Shown here: positions 24,289 to 34,511 of the stretch, one piece after another
Position numbering within the stretch: position 1 is the stretch's first letter
Layout of the letters: each line of letters begins with the position of its first letter
DNA from: Rikenellaceae bacterium
GTDB lineage: Bacteria > Bacteroidota > Bacteroidia > Bacteroidales > Rikenellaceae
Assembly: GCA_015059715.1 (NCBI GenBank)
Contig: SUZV01000014.1
Coordinates: 1 to 64,000 of the forward strand
Reading direction: 5' to 3'
DNA: 64,000 bases
The notes under the pieces: model-generated
Told to the model about the DNA's origin: nothing
What the model saw: only the letters and a program-made list of their open reading frames with translations
Databases searched by the model: none
Program-made: the position numbers and the translations under genes

Positions 24289-26088
24289 TTAGTCGGCCTG
24301 CGATACGTTTACCAATGCCTCGCGGTAGGCATTTAAGATGCGCGACTTTGAGATAAAGCCCAAGTAGTGGTTCTGCTTATCCACTACGGGGAGCATCCAG
24401 GTATTGCCCTGCTCGAAACGTGGCATAATACTCTGAATCATCTCGTTTTCGAGAATCTTATCGGGTGGTTGTATCATATAGTGCATTATCGACTTGGACC
24501 ACTTCTCGCGGTTGAACATGTCGTGACGCAGGTCGTCGAGTTGCACAATGCCGAGAAGCTTACCGTAGTTGTCCACCACAGGGAAGATGTTGCGACGGGC
24601 ATTCGAGATGATGTTTACCACATCGCCCAGGGTCAGCGACTCGCGCAGACGTATAAAGTCGGTCTCCATAAGCTGATCGAGGCGCAAGAATACGAATGCC
24701 GAAGAGTCCTTGTCGTGAGTGAGTAGCTCGCCACGCATACGTAGCTGCTTGGTATATATCGAGTCGCGGTCAAGACCGTAGTTTACGGCAAACGACATAC
24801 ACGACACAATCATCAGCGGAATGAATAGTCCATAGCCATTCGAGAGCTCGGCGATAAGGAATATTGCCGTTAGTGGGGCCTTCATCACGCCCGACATAAC
24901 GCCTGCCATGCCAGCTAACGTAAACGAGGTTATAGATACATCCCAGCCAAACACTGCGCGGCATATCACCGCTAACGTAGCTCCTGCAAAGGCTCCGACG
25001 AAGAGCGAGGGGGCAAACGTACCACCGACACCTCCTGCAGCATTTGTCGTTGCCATAGCCACAACCTTGAAGAGCATGATGGCTATAAGATATATTATCA
25101 AGAACCAGTCTGCGCCACTGAGCGAGTAGAAGAGCGTGTTGTTAAAGAGCTCCTCGGTCTGTCCCGACATCAGCGAGCTAAAGCTGCTGTGACCCTCGCC
25201 ATAGAGCGGTGGAAAGATAAATATCAAGATGCCGAGCGTAAGACCTGCATAGAGCCATTTGCGCCACTGCTCGGTCACAGATTTGTAGAATCCTCCGACC
25301 TTGGAGTTTACCGATGTGAAGTAGTAGGCCATCACGCCACAGAAGGCTCCGAGAAGCACAAAGAGTGGCACTTGGGCAACCTGGAACATATCGCTCTCGG
25401 TGAGCGATACGGCATATATGGGTGAGAAGCCGTGCAGTGACAGCGAGATTATCGTTGCCGTCATCGAGGCCATAAGCAGCGGAATAATCGACTTAGAGGT
25501 TATGTCGAGCATAAGAATTTCGAGCACGAATACCACGCCTGTAATGGGGGCTTTAAATACGGCAGCTACGGCAGCACCAGCACCGCAACAGAGTAGCAGG
25601 GTGATGTTTTTGTAGTTTAGCCTTGCGAGCTTGCCTATGTTCGAGCCTATGGCCGCACCTGTAAGTACGATAGGGGCCTCGGGACCTACCGAGCCACCAA
25701 AGCCAATCGTCGTAGCACCACCCACTATCGATGTCCAGCAGTTGTGCCCTCTGATGCGCGAGTCGGTACGCGACATGGCATATAGCACACGTGTGACACC
25801 CTCTGAGATGCCATCCTTGACGATATACTTAACAAAGAGTGTCGCAAGGATGATACCTATGGCCGGGTAGACCAAGTATAGCCACTGTGCTTGGTCGGCA
25901 GGTGTCCACGACGTGAGTAGATGGGTTATGAAGTGGAGCAGCGTATTGAAGACGTAGGCTCCCACGCCAGCGCATATGCCCACGATGATAGCCAATATGG
26001 CCATCGTCTGTGAGTTCGATAGGCGGCGTGTCAGCGCAAGGTACACCTCATATACGCGCTCCTTGATATTTTGTCCGAGCTGTATCAT
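24289..26088 (-). CDS. ClC-family chloride channel/antiporter with CBS domains
   Basis: A 599-aa membrane protein with about ten helices followed by a cytosolic CBS pair (residues about 460-590; NIFPVVDNYGKLLGIV and WMLPVVDKQNHYLGFI). The anion-pathway motif GPEAP (in GGSVGPEAPIVLTG) keeps the gating glutamate of the ClC motif GREGP, and GTFAPSLF corresponds to GxFxP. The first selectivity motif, usually GSGIP, is here closer to KDGIS, so the serine that coordinates chloride may be changed; this could alter ion selectivity. Promoter not found; it follows trpS by 64 nt and may be cotranscribed. Confidence 0.9.
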   Translation of the reverse strand: MIQLGQNIKERVYEVYLALTRRLSNSQTMAILAIIVGICAGVGAYVFNTLLHFITHLLTSWTPADQAQWLYLVYPAIGIILATLFVKYIVKDGISEGVTRVLYAMSRTDSRIRGHNCWTSIVGGATTIGFGGSVGPEAPIVLTGAAIGSNIGKLARLNYKNITLLLCCGAGAAVAAVFKAPITGVVFVLEILMLDITSKSIIPLLMASMTATIISLSLHGFSPIYAVSLTESDMFQVAQVPLFVLLGAFCGVMAYYFTSVNSKVGGFYKSVTEQWRKWLYAGLTLGILIFIFPPLYGEGHSSFSSLMSGQTEELFNNTLFYSLSGADWFLIIYLIAIMLFKVVAMATTNAAGGVGGTFAPSLFVGAFAGATLAVICRAVFGWDVSITSFTLAGMAGVMSGVMKAPLTAIFLIAELSNGYGLFIPLMIVSCMSFAVNYGLDRDSIYTKQLRMRGELLTHDKDSSAFVFLRLDQLMETDFIRLRESLTLGDVVNIISNARRNIFPVVDNYGKLLGIVQLDDLRHDMFNREKWSKSIMHYMIQPPDKILENEMIQSIMPRFEQGNTWMLPVVDKQNHYLGFISKSRILNAYREALVNVSQAD

Positions 26089-26152
26089 TTACCTGGCTTA
26101 GGGTTTGTTGTTGGGTTGTAGTCTTAGGACTTGGTGGATGCTCTGTCCGTGG

Positions 26153-27289
<1,137 letters not shown>

Positions 27290-27360
27290 ATCTCGATAGT
27301 TTTGTGTTATTCCCTATAATTACGTTCTCTGTGCGATATCTGTCCCTACTCTTAGGGTGA

Positions 27361-27406
27361 TGCACTCATAGAGTGCAAATATATGAAAGTTTTTACAAAA
27401 AGCAAT
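27361..27406 (-). promoter_or_regulatory. Promoter and start-point palindrome of trpS
   Basis: Minus-strand -33 ATTG (27403-27406), a 19-nt spacer and -7 TATATTTG (27376-27383). The perfect palindrome TGCACTC-ATA-GAGTGCA (27361-27377) covers the expected transcription start, so it is either an operator or the first hairpin of the mRNA. Confidence 0.6.
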
Positions 27407-27408
27407 AG

Positions 27409-27453
27409 TTTGATAAATATTTGTTTGATATATAGATTTTTTTTATAACTTTG
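27409..27453 (+). promoter_or_regulatory. Promoter of oxyR with repeated TTTGATA half-sites
   Basis: -33 TTTG (27424-27427), an 18-nt spacer and -7 TAACTTTG (27446-27453). TTTGATA occurs twice (27409-27415 and 27424-27430). The same half-site forms the palindrome in the lysR/superoxide reductase promoter at 2875, suggesting a shared regulator. Confidence 0.65.
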
Positions 27454-27483
27454 CACGTAGCAAACAATATTATCTATAACGCT

Positions 27484-28383
27484 ATGACTATAATTCAGCT
27501 TGAATATTTGTTGGCAGTGGCCAATTGTGGTAGTTTTTCGGTTGCTGCGGAGCACTGTTTTGTGACTCAGCCATCGCTCTCGATGCAGATTAAGGCACTC
27601 GAAGAGGAGTTGGGTGTGGTGCTTTTGGATCGTACAAAGAAACCTATCATCCCTACGGCGGTAGGTGAGGTGGTCTTGGACAGGGCGCGTGAGGCGTTGC
27701 GCTCGTACAACAATATCCGAGAGTCGGTGGCCGAGATGCGTGGTCAGACGGCAGGAAAGATGCGCTTGGGTGTTATCCCTACCATTGCGCCCTACCTGTT
27801 GCATAAGTTTATCCCCACGTTTGTCAATGCCTATCCGCGTGTCGAGCTTGAGATTCACGAGATGGTTACGGCCGACATTATAGAGTCGCTGCGTCACGAC
27901 CGTATTGATGCTGCGTTGGTAGCGTCGGGAACGTGTGGCGAGGGTATTACCGAGCATGACCTCTTTAGTGATCATTTTTATGCCTATGTGTCGCCGTCAC
28001 ATCCTCTGTATGAGCGTAATAACATACGCATCGAGGATATTGATTTTAAGGATTTGATACTACTTAGTAGGGGTAATTGTATGCGTGACCAGATATTCGA
28101 GCTCTGTCAGGCAGCGCACGAGATACCATCGCATTTCTACTTCGAGTCTGGCTCGTTGGATACTCTAATGCGTATGGTCGATTGCACATCGTGTATGACG
28201 ATTATCCCCGAGATGGCTCTTGAATTTATCCCACTCTCGCGTCGTAATCGTGTCAAGACTATCGCCAAGGGTGCAACCTCGCGCCGTGTGGCTCTGGCGG
28301 TTAGTCGCACCTATGTCAAACAGACAATCGTCGAGGCTCTGAGAAGTACTATCTTGGAGTGTGTCAAGCAGGATTTGGTGTAG
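27484..28383 (+). CDS. oxyR: Hydrogen peroxide-inducible regulator OxyR
   Basis: A 299-aa LysR-type regulator. The N-terminal helix-turn-helix (residues 1-60, AAEHCFVTQPSLSMQIKALEEE) is followed by the regulatory domain. Cys199 and Cys208 have the same numbers and context as the E. coli OxyR peroxide sensor: GNCMRDQIFELC compared with GHCLRDQAMGFC. Oxidation to a disulfide changes its DNA binding. The start at ATG 27484 is used because the earlier TTG at 27451 lies in the -7 box. Divergent from trpS. Repeated TTTGATA half-sites in its promoter point to autoregulation or cross-control with the paralogue at 1909. Confidence 0.93.
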   Translation: MTIIQLEYLLAVANCGSFSVAAEHCFVTQPSLSMQIKALEEELGVVLLDRTKKPIIPTAVGEVVLDRAREALRSYNNIRESVAEMRGQTAGKMRLGVIPTIAPYLLHKFIPTFVNAYPRVELEIHEMVTADIIESLRHDRIDAALVASGTCGEGITEHDLFSDHFYAYVSPSHPLYERNNIRIEDIDFKDLILLSRGNCMRDQIFELCQAAHEIPSHFYFESGSLDTLMRMVDCTSCMTIIPEMALEFIPLSRRNRVKTIAKGATSRRVALAVSRTYVKQTIVEALRSTILECVKQDLV

Positions 28384-28457
28384 ACTCTTGCGTGTGGTGT
28401 GGAGCATAAGGAGGCTCTTTTGCTTACCCTTTTGTTCGGCCCTGTATGTAAATATTT

Positions 28458-28598
28458 TTTAGAGAGAATTCATGGGTGAGGAGGTGGAGAATTGTATGCG
28501 GTTAAAGTGTTGTTGCTAAACACTATAAACGGCTTTAACTATCCGCTGTCAAGGCTTCAATTCTCCTGATTTTGCTGCTCCTATGAATTCTCTCTAAA
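28458..28598. repeat. Foldback element, family 2
   Basis: A 141-bp unit bounded by a perfect 16-bp inverted repeat (TTTAGAGAGAATTCAT at 28458-28473 and its complement at 28583-28598). Inside are further paired segments: GGAGAATTG with CAATTCTCC, GTTAAAG with CTTTAAC, and AGTGTT with AACACT. There is no reading frame. The remaining gap between oxyR and rsfS (28384-28457 and 28599-28771) shows no gene. Confidence 0.75.
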
Positions 28599-28771
28599 GA
28601 CTCTCTGAAACCTCTCTTGAAAACCCCGAGCGCAAGCCGCGCTTACCCTCATTCTTCTCTTTCCATCTAAATACTTATCGTGGATCTTGTCCAGATGTAT
28701 GGTAAATGGCTCTAAAGGTGTTAAGATAGTTAAAAAAGTTCGGGGTGTTAGGATTTTCCAACTTTTTTGAT

Positions 28772-28779
28772 TATCTTTG
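28772..28779 (+). promoter_or_regulatory. -7 box for the rsfS-ftsH transcript
   Basis: TATCTTTG followed by C fits the Bacteroidetes -7 box. No good TTTG lies 19-21 nt upstream. It predicts a leader of about 85-90 nt before rsfS. Confidence 0.55.
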
Positions 28780-28873
28780 CGTGGATATTGTACTTAGTGA
28801 ACATTGTTTGGTACGCTGTGCGCGAGAGTGCGTTGTGCGTGCGCAACGATAAAAATTTGAATATTAAACTGTT

Positions 28874-29227
28874 ATGGAGAATTTGCAGAAATTGATTGAT
28901 ACGATAGTCGAGGCTATGGACGACAAGAAGGCGCAGGGTATTGTTACGCTTGACCTCTCGGGTTTTGATGGTGCTATATGTTCGCACTTTGTTGTCTGCA
29001 ATGCCGACTCTACAACGCAGGTAGATGCCATATCTCAGAGCGTTGAGGAGAGGGTGTTTGAGGTGATGGGCGAGTGGCCCGTGCGTGTTGAGGGTCGTCA
29101 TAACTCTTTCTGGGTGGCTATGGACTATACCGATGTTATCGTCCATATTTTCCAAACGGAGTTGCGAGACTTCTATCGTCTTGAGGAGTTGTGGGCAGAT
29201 GCGCCAATGAAGCGTTACGGCGAGTAG
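28874..29227 (+). CDS. rsfS: Ribosomal silencing factor RsfS
   Basis: Iojap/RsfS family protein that binds L14 on the 50S subunit and blocks subunit joining under starvation. The 117-aa protein has the family segments GIVTLDLSGFDGAICSHFVVCNA, VEGRHNSFWVAMDYTDVIVHIF and FYRLEELWADAP (the C-terminal YxLExLW motif). The usual length is 110-130 aa. It lies 43 nt ahead of ftsH in one transcript, an order common in Bacteroidota. Confidence 0.95.
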   Translation: MENLQKLIDTIVEAMDDKKAQGIVTLDLSGFDGAICSHFVVCNADSTTQVDAISQSVEERVFEVMGEWPVRVEGRHNSFWVAMDYTDVIVHIFQTELRDFYRLEELWADAPMKRYGE

Positions 29228-29270
29228 TTGGGTGTCTATGTGTGTAAGTTAGTGAGATTGAAGAGTATAT

Positions 29271-31256
29271 ATGTCAGCAGGAAATAATAAGCAAGTTATG
29301 CGCCCGCGCTTTAACTTTATGTGGTTCTGGGCGTTGGTGGCAATGGTAATCATAGGCTACTCGATGATGGGTGGCACAGAGACGCGCCCTGTTGAGGGCG
29401 ATTGGAATATGGTCGATGAGCTCGTTGAGAAGGGTCTTGTCGAGCGTATTGAGGTTAAGGATAAGGAGCAGGCGAGCATATACCTACGTGGTGATGCTGT
29501 TGACTCGCTCGCTGCCAACGACCCACGTTTTGCTATGATGCCTAAGGGTGGTGTACAGGTGGTCTATAACACAGGTGGCGATGTTCAGTATTTTGCCGAG
29601 CGTATTGCCCAAGCCGAGGTTAAGGCCGCTGAGCAGAATCCTGACGTAGAGAGGGTTGTGGTTAAGTATTCTCGCTCGGAGAAGGGGTGGGGAGGCTACC
29701 TTATAGACTTCTTGCCTTGGATATTCATTATCGTAGTGTGGATATTCATCATGCGCTCTATGGCACGAAATGCTGGTGGTGGTGCTGGTGGCGGAGGTAT
29801 CATGAATGTTGGTAGGGCACGTGCTCAGATGTCCGACAAGGGTAATAAGGATAGAGTAACGTTTAAGGATGTCGCTGGTCTTGAGGAGGCCAAAATCGAG
29901 ATTATGGAGATTGTCGACTTCCTTCGCAAGGCCGATAAGTATAAGGCTCTGGGTGCTAAGATTCCTAAGGGTGCTCTTCTGGCAGGCCCTCCAGGAACGG
30001 GTAAGACGTTGTTGGCCAAGGCTGTGGCAGGCGAGGCTAATGTTCCCTTCCTTTCAATATCGGGCTCGGACTTTGTCGAGATGTTCGTGGGTGTGGGTGC
30101 TTCGCGTGTTCGCGACCTCTTCGAGCAGGCCAAGAAGGTGGCACCATGTATTGTCTTTATCGACGAGATTGATGCCATAGGTCGTGCCCGAGGCAAGAAC
30201 TCGGGATTCTCGGGTAATGACGAGAGGGAGAATACGCTCAATCAGCTGCTTACCGAGATGGATGGCTTCCAGACCAATGCTGGCGTTATCGTCTTGGCGG
30301 CAACGAACCGCGTAGATATATTGGATAAGGCCCTTATGCGTGCTGGTCGTTTCGATAGACAGATAGAGGTGGGTCTTCCCGATGTTAAGGAGCGTCAGGC
30401 GATTTTCGATGTACACCTTCGCAAGATTAAGCTTGAACCAAATCTCGATAGGGAGTTTTTGGCTAAGCAGACACCAGGCTTTGCAGGTGCCGATATCGCC
30501 AATGTATGTAACGAGGCGGCCCTCATTGCTGCACGTAATGGTAAGGATTGTGTGTCGCAGGCGGAGTTCTTGGCAGCCATAGACCGTATTGTCGGTGGCT
30601 TGGAGCGTAGAAATATGCCAATGTCACCTACCGAGCGACGCTCTACGGCTATCCACGAGGCTGGTCACGCTACGGTTATGTGGCGTTTGGAGCATTGCGA
30701 CCCAGTGCTTAAGGTTACCATCATCCCACGAGGCCGCTCGCTTGGAGCTACGTGGTATCTGCCTGAGGAGAGGGTGAATCACAATGTGGAGCACTTTATG
30801 CATAAGTTGGCAGGTTTGGTGGCAGGACGTGTTGCTGAGCAGACACTTATGGATGTGACAAGTACGGGTGCTATAAATGACTTAGAGCGCACAACAAAGA
30901 CGGCATACGCCATGGTTGCCTACTATGGTATGAGTCCTAAGGTTGGTAATGTGAGCTTCTACGATGCTACGGGTCAGCGCGATATGTTTACCAAGCCATT
31001 CTCGGAGCGTACCGCAGAGCTTATAGATGACGAGGTGCGCAGGATTGTGGACGAGGCTGTGGCTCTCGCTACCGAGATTATCGAGCGCGACAAGGAGAAT
31101 ATATCGCGTCTTGCCGATCTGCTTATCGCTAAGGAGACCATCTTTAGCGAGGATATAGAGGGCATACTTGGTAAGAGTGCGCAGACACCTGCCGAGGAGC
31201 CTACGACAGAGGCCGCCGAGGAGGTAACCGAAACGGCAGAGGCTGCAGAGGAGTAA
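29271..31256 (+). CDS. ftsH: ATP-dependent zinc metalloprotease FtsH
   Basis: Membrane-anchored AAA+ protease that removes misfolded and regulatory membrane and cytosolic proteins. Residues about 15-33 and 143-162 are two transmembrane helices around a periplasmic domain. The AAA module has Walker A GPPGTGKT, Walker B IVFIDEID and the pore motif [11 protein letters not shown], plus the second region of homology with its AGRFDRQ arginine finger. The protease has HEAGH. The length is 661 aa, and the C-terminal tail is Glu/Ala/Thr-rich. Second gene after rsfS. Nothing unusual. Confidence 0.98.
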   Translation: MSAGNNKQVMRPRFNFMWFWALVAMVIIGYSMMGGTETRPVEGDWNMVDELVEKGLVERIEVKDKEQASIYLRGDAVDSLAANDPRFAMMPKGGVQVVYNTGGDVQYFAERIAQAEVKAAEQNPDVERVVVKYSRSEKGWGGYLIDFLPWIFIIVVWIFIMRSMARNAGGGAGGGGIMNVGRARAQMSDKGNKDRVTFKDVAGLEEAKIEIMEIVDFLRKADKYKALGAKIPKGALLAGPPGTGKTLLAKAVAGEANVPFLSISGSDFVEMFVGVGASRVRDLFEQAKKVAPCIVFIDEIDAIGRARGKNSGFSGNDERENTLNQLLTEMDGFQTNAGVIVLAATNRVDILDKALMRAGRFDRQIEVGLPDVKERQAIFDVHLRKIKLEPNLDREFLAKQTPGFAGADIANVCNEAALIAARNGKDCVSQAEFLAAIDRIVGGLERRNMPMSPTERRSTAIHEAGHATVMWRLEHCDPVLKVTIIPRGRSLGATWYLPEERVNHNVEHFMHKLAGLVAGRVAEQTLMDVTSTGAINDLERTTKTAYAMVAYYGMSPKVGNVSFYDATGQRDMFTKPFSERTAELIDDEVRRIVDEAVALATEIIERDKENISRLADLLIAKETIFSEDIEGILGKSAQTPAEEPTTEAAEEVTETAEAAEE

Positions 31257-31284
31257 CGAGGTGCGTCAGTAAAGGCGAGGTGGG

Positions 31285-31430
31285 CTGAGGTGAGTTACAA
31301 TGGTTACGATGGGTTGCGATGGGTTGCGATGTCTGGTAAAGCGTGGTTAACGCAAAAACATCCCCGTCATAGAGACTCATATGAACCCATAAGAACCCAC
31401 AAAAACCAATGGACTCCAAAGACCCAATAA
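31285..31430 (+). other. Gap with 10-bp repeats between ftsH and cdsA
   Basis: The 200-nt gap contains three 10-bp units CGATGGGTTG-type (31309-31331), like those at 6652-6684, and an A/C-rich stretch with several AACCCA-type words that read as their approximate complement. No gene, promoter or clear terminator was seen. Confidence 0.5.
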
Positions 31431-31456
31431 AAGTCCAGTAAACTAATTGCTAAGGT

Positions 31457-32329
31457 ATGAACGATAAGTTACGAAATCTTTTGATACGCACTGCAAGTGG
31501 TGCTGTACTATTGGCCGTTGTTTTGGCGGCCTCGCTGTGCGGCTATGTGACCTACGTGGCTATGCTTGTGGTGATTATGTGCGTAGGACTGCGCGAGTTC
31601 TACCTCTTGGCGAAGGCTAAGGGCCTAAGGCCTCAGCAGTTTATGGGTCTTGTAGCCACGACGCTTATGTTAGTTGCAGGTGTTGCGCAGTATGTGGGCG
31701 AGTCGAGCGATTATTGCTGTGCCCATATCGGTTCTATCTTGGTGGTTGCTTTCCTGCTTATGGTCGTGTGGATACCACTTATCTTTGTTGTCGAGATATT
31801 CCGCAAGAGCGATAGTCCGTTGCTAAACATTGCGACTACACTTATGGGTGTACTCTACTTAGGTATCCCTATGTTTGCCCTTGCTCTGTTGCCTATGTTG
31901 CTCACCTCGGAGGGTAGTTGGAATGGCTTAGTCTTTCTGATGTTCCTCTTCTTGGTCTGGGGCAACGATGTCTTTGCCTACCTTGTGGGCGTGACGTGTG
32001 GAAAGCATAAGATGTGTGAGCGTCTATCGCCCAAAAAGTCGTGGGAGGGATTCTTTGGTGGTGTTCTCGGCTCGGTGGCTATGGGTGCTTTGGCGGCTGC
32101 GGTACTCGATGGCGACTACCTTAAGTGGATGCTCTTGGCACTGGTAGTATCGCTTGCCAGCGTCCTGGGCGACCTTGTGGAGTCAATGTTTAAGCGCGAT
32201 GCTGGGGTTAAGGACTCGGGTAATATAATGCCTGGTCATGGTGGTATGCTCGATAGATTCGACGCGCTACTTGTGGCAGCTCCCTTCGCCTTTGTGTTTG
32301 CGCTGATATATATGGTAATAACAAACTGA
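31457..32329 (+). CDS. cdsA: Phosphatidate cytidylyltransferase
   Basis: Makes CDP-diacylglycerol from phosphatidic acid and CTP, the branch point of phospholipid synthesis. The 290-aa protein has about eight transmembrane helices. The CDS signature is intact near the C-terminus (FKRDAGVKDSG followed by PGHGGMLDRFD). It is followed after 24 nt by psd, which takes phosphatidylserine made from its product, so the two are functionally and transcriptionally linked. The serine transferase (pssA) between them in the pathway is not in the window. Confidence 0.96.
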   Translation: MNDKLRNLLIRTASGAVLLAVVLAASLCGYVTYVAMLVVIMCVGLREFYLLAKAKGLRPQQFMGLVATTLMLVAGVAQYVGESSDYCCAHIGSILVVAFLLMVVWIPLIFVVEIFRKSDSPLLNIATTLMGVLYLGIPMFALALLPMLLTSEGSWNGLVFLMFLFLVWGNDVFAYLVGVTCGKHKMCERLSPKKSWEGFFGGVLGSVAMGALAAAVLDGDYLKWMLLALVVSLASVLGDLVESMFKRDAGVKDSGNIMPGHGGMLDRFDALLVAAPFAFVFALIYMVITN

Positions 32330-32353
32330 TTACTAACCTAAAACCTATATATT

Positions 32354-33022
32354 ATGAAGATTAATAAAGAGGGATATATAATCATAGGAGTTACGGGCCT
32401 CGTATGTCTGGCGATATGGTTGTTGGTATACTACTGCATCGACACACGTAGCGTCTATCTATGGTTTATGGCGGGCTTTCTGCTCATCTTCTGGTTCTTC
32501 GTTGCCGCCTTCTTTAGAGAGCCACGCAGAGTGCAGATACACGACGATGAGCTAATCTTCTCGCCCTGCGATGGTCGTGTGGTGGTTACCGAGGTGGTCA
32601 ATGCCGATGAGTATCTCAGCGGTGAGATGATGCAGATATCTATATTTATGTCTGTGACGAATGTCCACGTCAACTGGCTGCCTGTAGCAGGCGAGGTAGA
32701 GTACTTTAAGCACCATCATGGACGTTTTCTTGTGGCGTGGCACCCAAAGTCATCGACCGAGAATGAGCGCACAACGACAGTTATATCACTTAAGAGCGGC
32801 TCGAAGGTGCTTATTCGTCAGATTGCAGGCTTTGTGGCACGACGTATCGTTAACTATTTGACTCCAGGTGATGTTGTCGAGCAGAATAGCACATTCGGAT
32901 TTATCAAGTTTGGCTCGCGCGTAGATCTCCTTATCCCTAAGGATTCAGAGCTCTTTGTTGAGATTGGTGACCCTGTAATAGGCTCGCAGACACCTATTGC
33001 ACGTCTTAAGCGTAAGTCTTAG
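32354..33022 (+). CDS. psd: Phosphatidylserine decarboxylase (short form)
   Basis: Pyruvoyl enzyme that makes phosphatidylethanolamine from phosphatidylserine. The 222-aa protein is the short archaeal-type family. It has two N-terminal hydrophobic helices, then SPCDGRVV and ISIFMSVTNVHVNWLPVAG, and the FIKFGSRVDLLIP motif, where cleavage before the Ser of Gly-Ser creates the pyruvoyl group. Directly after cdsA; same pathway. Confidence 0.95.
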   Translation: MKINKEGYIIIGVTGLVCLAIWLLVYYCIDTRSVYLWFMAGFLLIFWFFVAAFFREPRRVQIHDDELIFSPCDGRVVVTEVVNADEYLSGEMMQISIFMSVTNVHVNWLPVAGEVEYFKHHHGRFLVAWHPKSSTENERTTTVISLKSGSKVLIRQIAGFVARRIVNYLTPGDVVEQNSTFGFIKFGSRVDLLIPKDSELFVEIGDPVIGSQTPIARLKRKS

Positions 33023-33050
33023 TCACTATCGGTGAGTTTAGATGTAGTGT

Positions 33051-34145
33051 ATGAACGGAGAGAAGATTTTTAAGACCATAATATCGCTGGCAGTCGTAGC
33101 ACTTGCCCTCTTTTTGGTGTGGTATCTGTGGTCTGTGGTGTTGTATGTTATCTTAGCGGCTATACTCTCGCTCGTAGGCCGTCCGTTGGTCGTTAGGCTT
33201 ACGCACCTTAAGATTTCGGGGTGGCAGCTCTCGCGTAGCGTGGCTGCGGCACTAACGCTTGTGCTTATGTGGATTGTCGTTGGAGGCTTTTGCTGGCTCT
33301 TTCTACCACTGCTCTTTGGCAAGGTCAACGAGTTGGCCGTTATAGAGTGGGATAGCGTAATTATGCTTATAGAGTCGTCGTTTGCCGATGTGAGGAGTAT
33401 GTTGCAAAATTATCTCTCGGTAGAGGTTAACGATATGGGTCAGGCCTTCAAGGAGTTTATGATGGGCCTTGTCGATGTAGATTTTATCAAGACCTTTGCA
33501 AGTATAGTGTCGGTGGTTAAGAGCTTAGGTATCGCCTTCTTCTCGGTGTCGTTTATCACCTACTACTTTATGCGTGACGATGGTCTGTTCTATAAGTTAG
33601 TCACGCTCTTCTTTCCGGACCGCTATCGTGGTAATGTACACCACGCGCTCGACTCAATTACGGCACTACTGTCGCGCTACTTCGGTGGACTTTTGGTCGA
33701 GAGCTTGCTGCTTATGATAATTATCTCGGTGGTAATGCTCATCGTGGGTATGTCGTTTAGCGATGCGCTAATTATAGGCCTTATAATGGGTATATTTAAT
33801 GTTATACCATACGCAGGTCCTGTTATCGGAGCCTTTCTATCGCTCTGCGTGGGTATCATCTCGCCGATTGATGGCGATATAGTCTATACGGCTATAGCTA
33901 TCGTCTCTACGATAGTGAGTGTAAAGATTATCGATGACTTTGTTATCCAGCCTACGGTATATTCCGATAGAGTCCAGGCTCACCCATTGGAGATATTCTT
34001 GTGTATACTTATAGCAGGCACTTTTGCAGGTGTGTGGGGTATGCTTATGGCAATACCAATCTATACGGTCCTTAGAGTCTTTGCTCGCGAGTTCTTCTCG
34101 GAATATAGCCTTGTGCGTAAGTTAACAAGCCAAATGACTAAGTAG
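33051..34145 (+). CDS. AI-2E family transporter
   Basis: A 364-aa integral membrane protein with seven to eight helices and the family pattern: an N-terminal helical hairpin, a soluble middle (VNELAVIEWDSVI to DVDFIKTFAS), and the conserved PYAGPVIGAFLS and HPLEIFLCILIAGTFAGVWGMLMAIP segments near the C-terminus. Family members have been tied to autoinducer-2 export, Na+/H+ antiport or other solutes; the substrate here cannot be predicted. It follows psd by 28 nt and precedes the riboflavin kinase by one base, so these genes form one transcript. Confidence 0.92.
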   Translation: MNGEKIFKTIISLAVVALALFLVWYLWSVVLYVILAAILSLVGRPLVVRLTHLKISGWQLSRSVAAALTLVLMWIVVGGFCWLFLPLLFGKVNELAVIEWDSVIMLIESSFADVRSMLQNYLSVEVNDMGQAFKEFMMGLVDVDFIKTFASIVSVVKSLGIAFFSVSFITYYFMRDDGLFYKLVTLFFPDRYRGNVHHALDSITALLSRYFGGLLVESLLLMIIISVVMLIVGMSFSDALIIGLIMGIFNVIPYAGPVIGAFLSLCVGIISPIDGDIVYTAIAIVSTIVSVKIIDDFVIQPTVYSDRVQAHPLEIFLCILIAGTFAGVWGMLMAIPIYTVLRVFAREFFSEYSLVRKLTSQMTK

Positions 34146-34146
34146 T

Positions 34147-34503
34147 ATGATTGTCGAGGGAGAGGTTATTCACGGACGAAAGATAGGTCGCGCACTGGGC
34201 TTTCCTACGGCCAATATGTCGCTTGAGAACTATCCAGATATAGCGCGTGGTGTATATCGCTCGGAGGTCTATATCGATGGGGTGTACTATCGTGCTATGT
34301 CAAATGTGGGCGTGCGCCCTTCGGTTGGGGGCAAGGAACTTTTGCTTGAGACCCACGTCATAGGCTTTTCGGGTGACCTATATGGGCGTTTTTTATCTGT
34401 AAATCTTATTGAGAAGCTACGTGACGAGAAGCGTTTCTCGTCGATAGGCGATTTAAAGGAGCAGCTCGAAAGGGATTATTACGCTATCAGCACTTGCGAG
34501 TAG
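34147..34503 (+). CDS. Stand-alone riboflavin kinase domain protein
   Basis: A 118-aa protein equal to only the C-terminal kinase half of RibF. It contains GEVIHGRKIGRALGFPTANM, the riboflavin kinase signature with the ATP and Mg-binding PTAN motif, and VGVRPSVGG and LETHVIGF with the catalytic Glu. There is no N-terminal FAD synthetase domain and the gene starts at its own ATG one base after the upstream stop. It should convert riboflavin to FMN. The neighbouring, convergent ubiX product uses FMN as a substrate. A full-length RibF may exist elsewhere. Confidence 0.88.
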   Translation: MIVEGEVIHGRKIGRALGFPTANMSLENYPDIARGVYRSEVYIDGVYYRAMSNVGVRPSVGGKELLLETHVIGFSGDLYGRFLSVNLIEKLRDEKRFSSIGDLKEQLERDYYAISTCE

Positions 34504-34511
34504 CCTCTACT

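Noticed and set aside
25631..25720. Apparent loss of the gating glutamate in the ClC motif (GSVGP)
   Set aside because: Shifting the alignment by three residues shows GPEAP in register with GREGP, so the glutamate is kept.
27451..27483. TTG start for oxyR at 27451
   Set aside because: It overlaps the -7 box TAACTTTG; ATG 27484 fits the family start.
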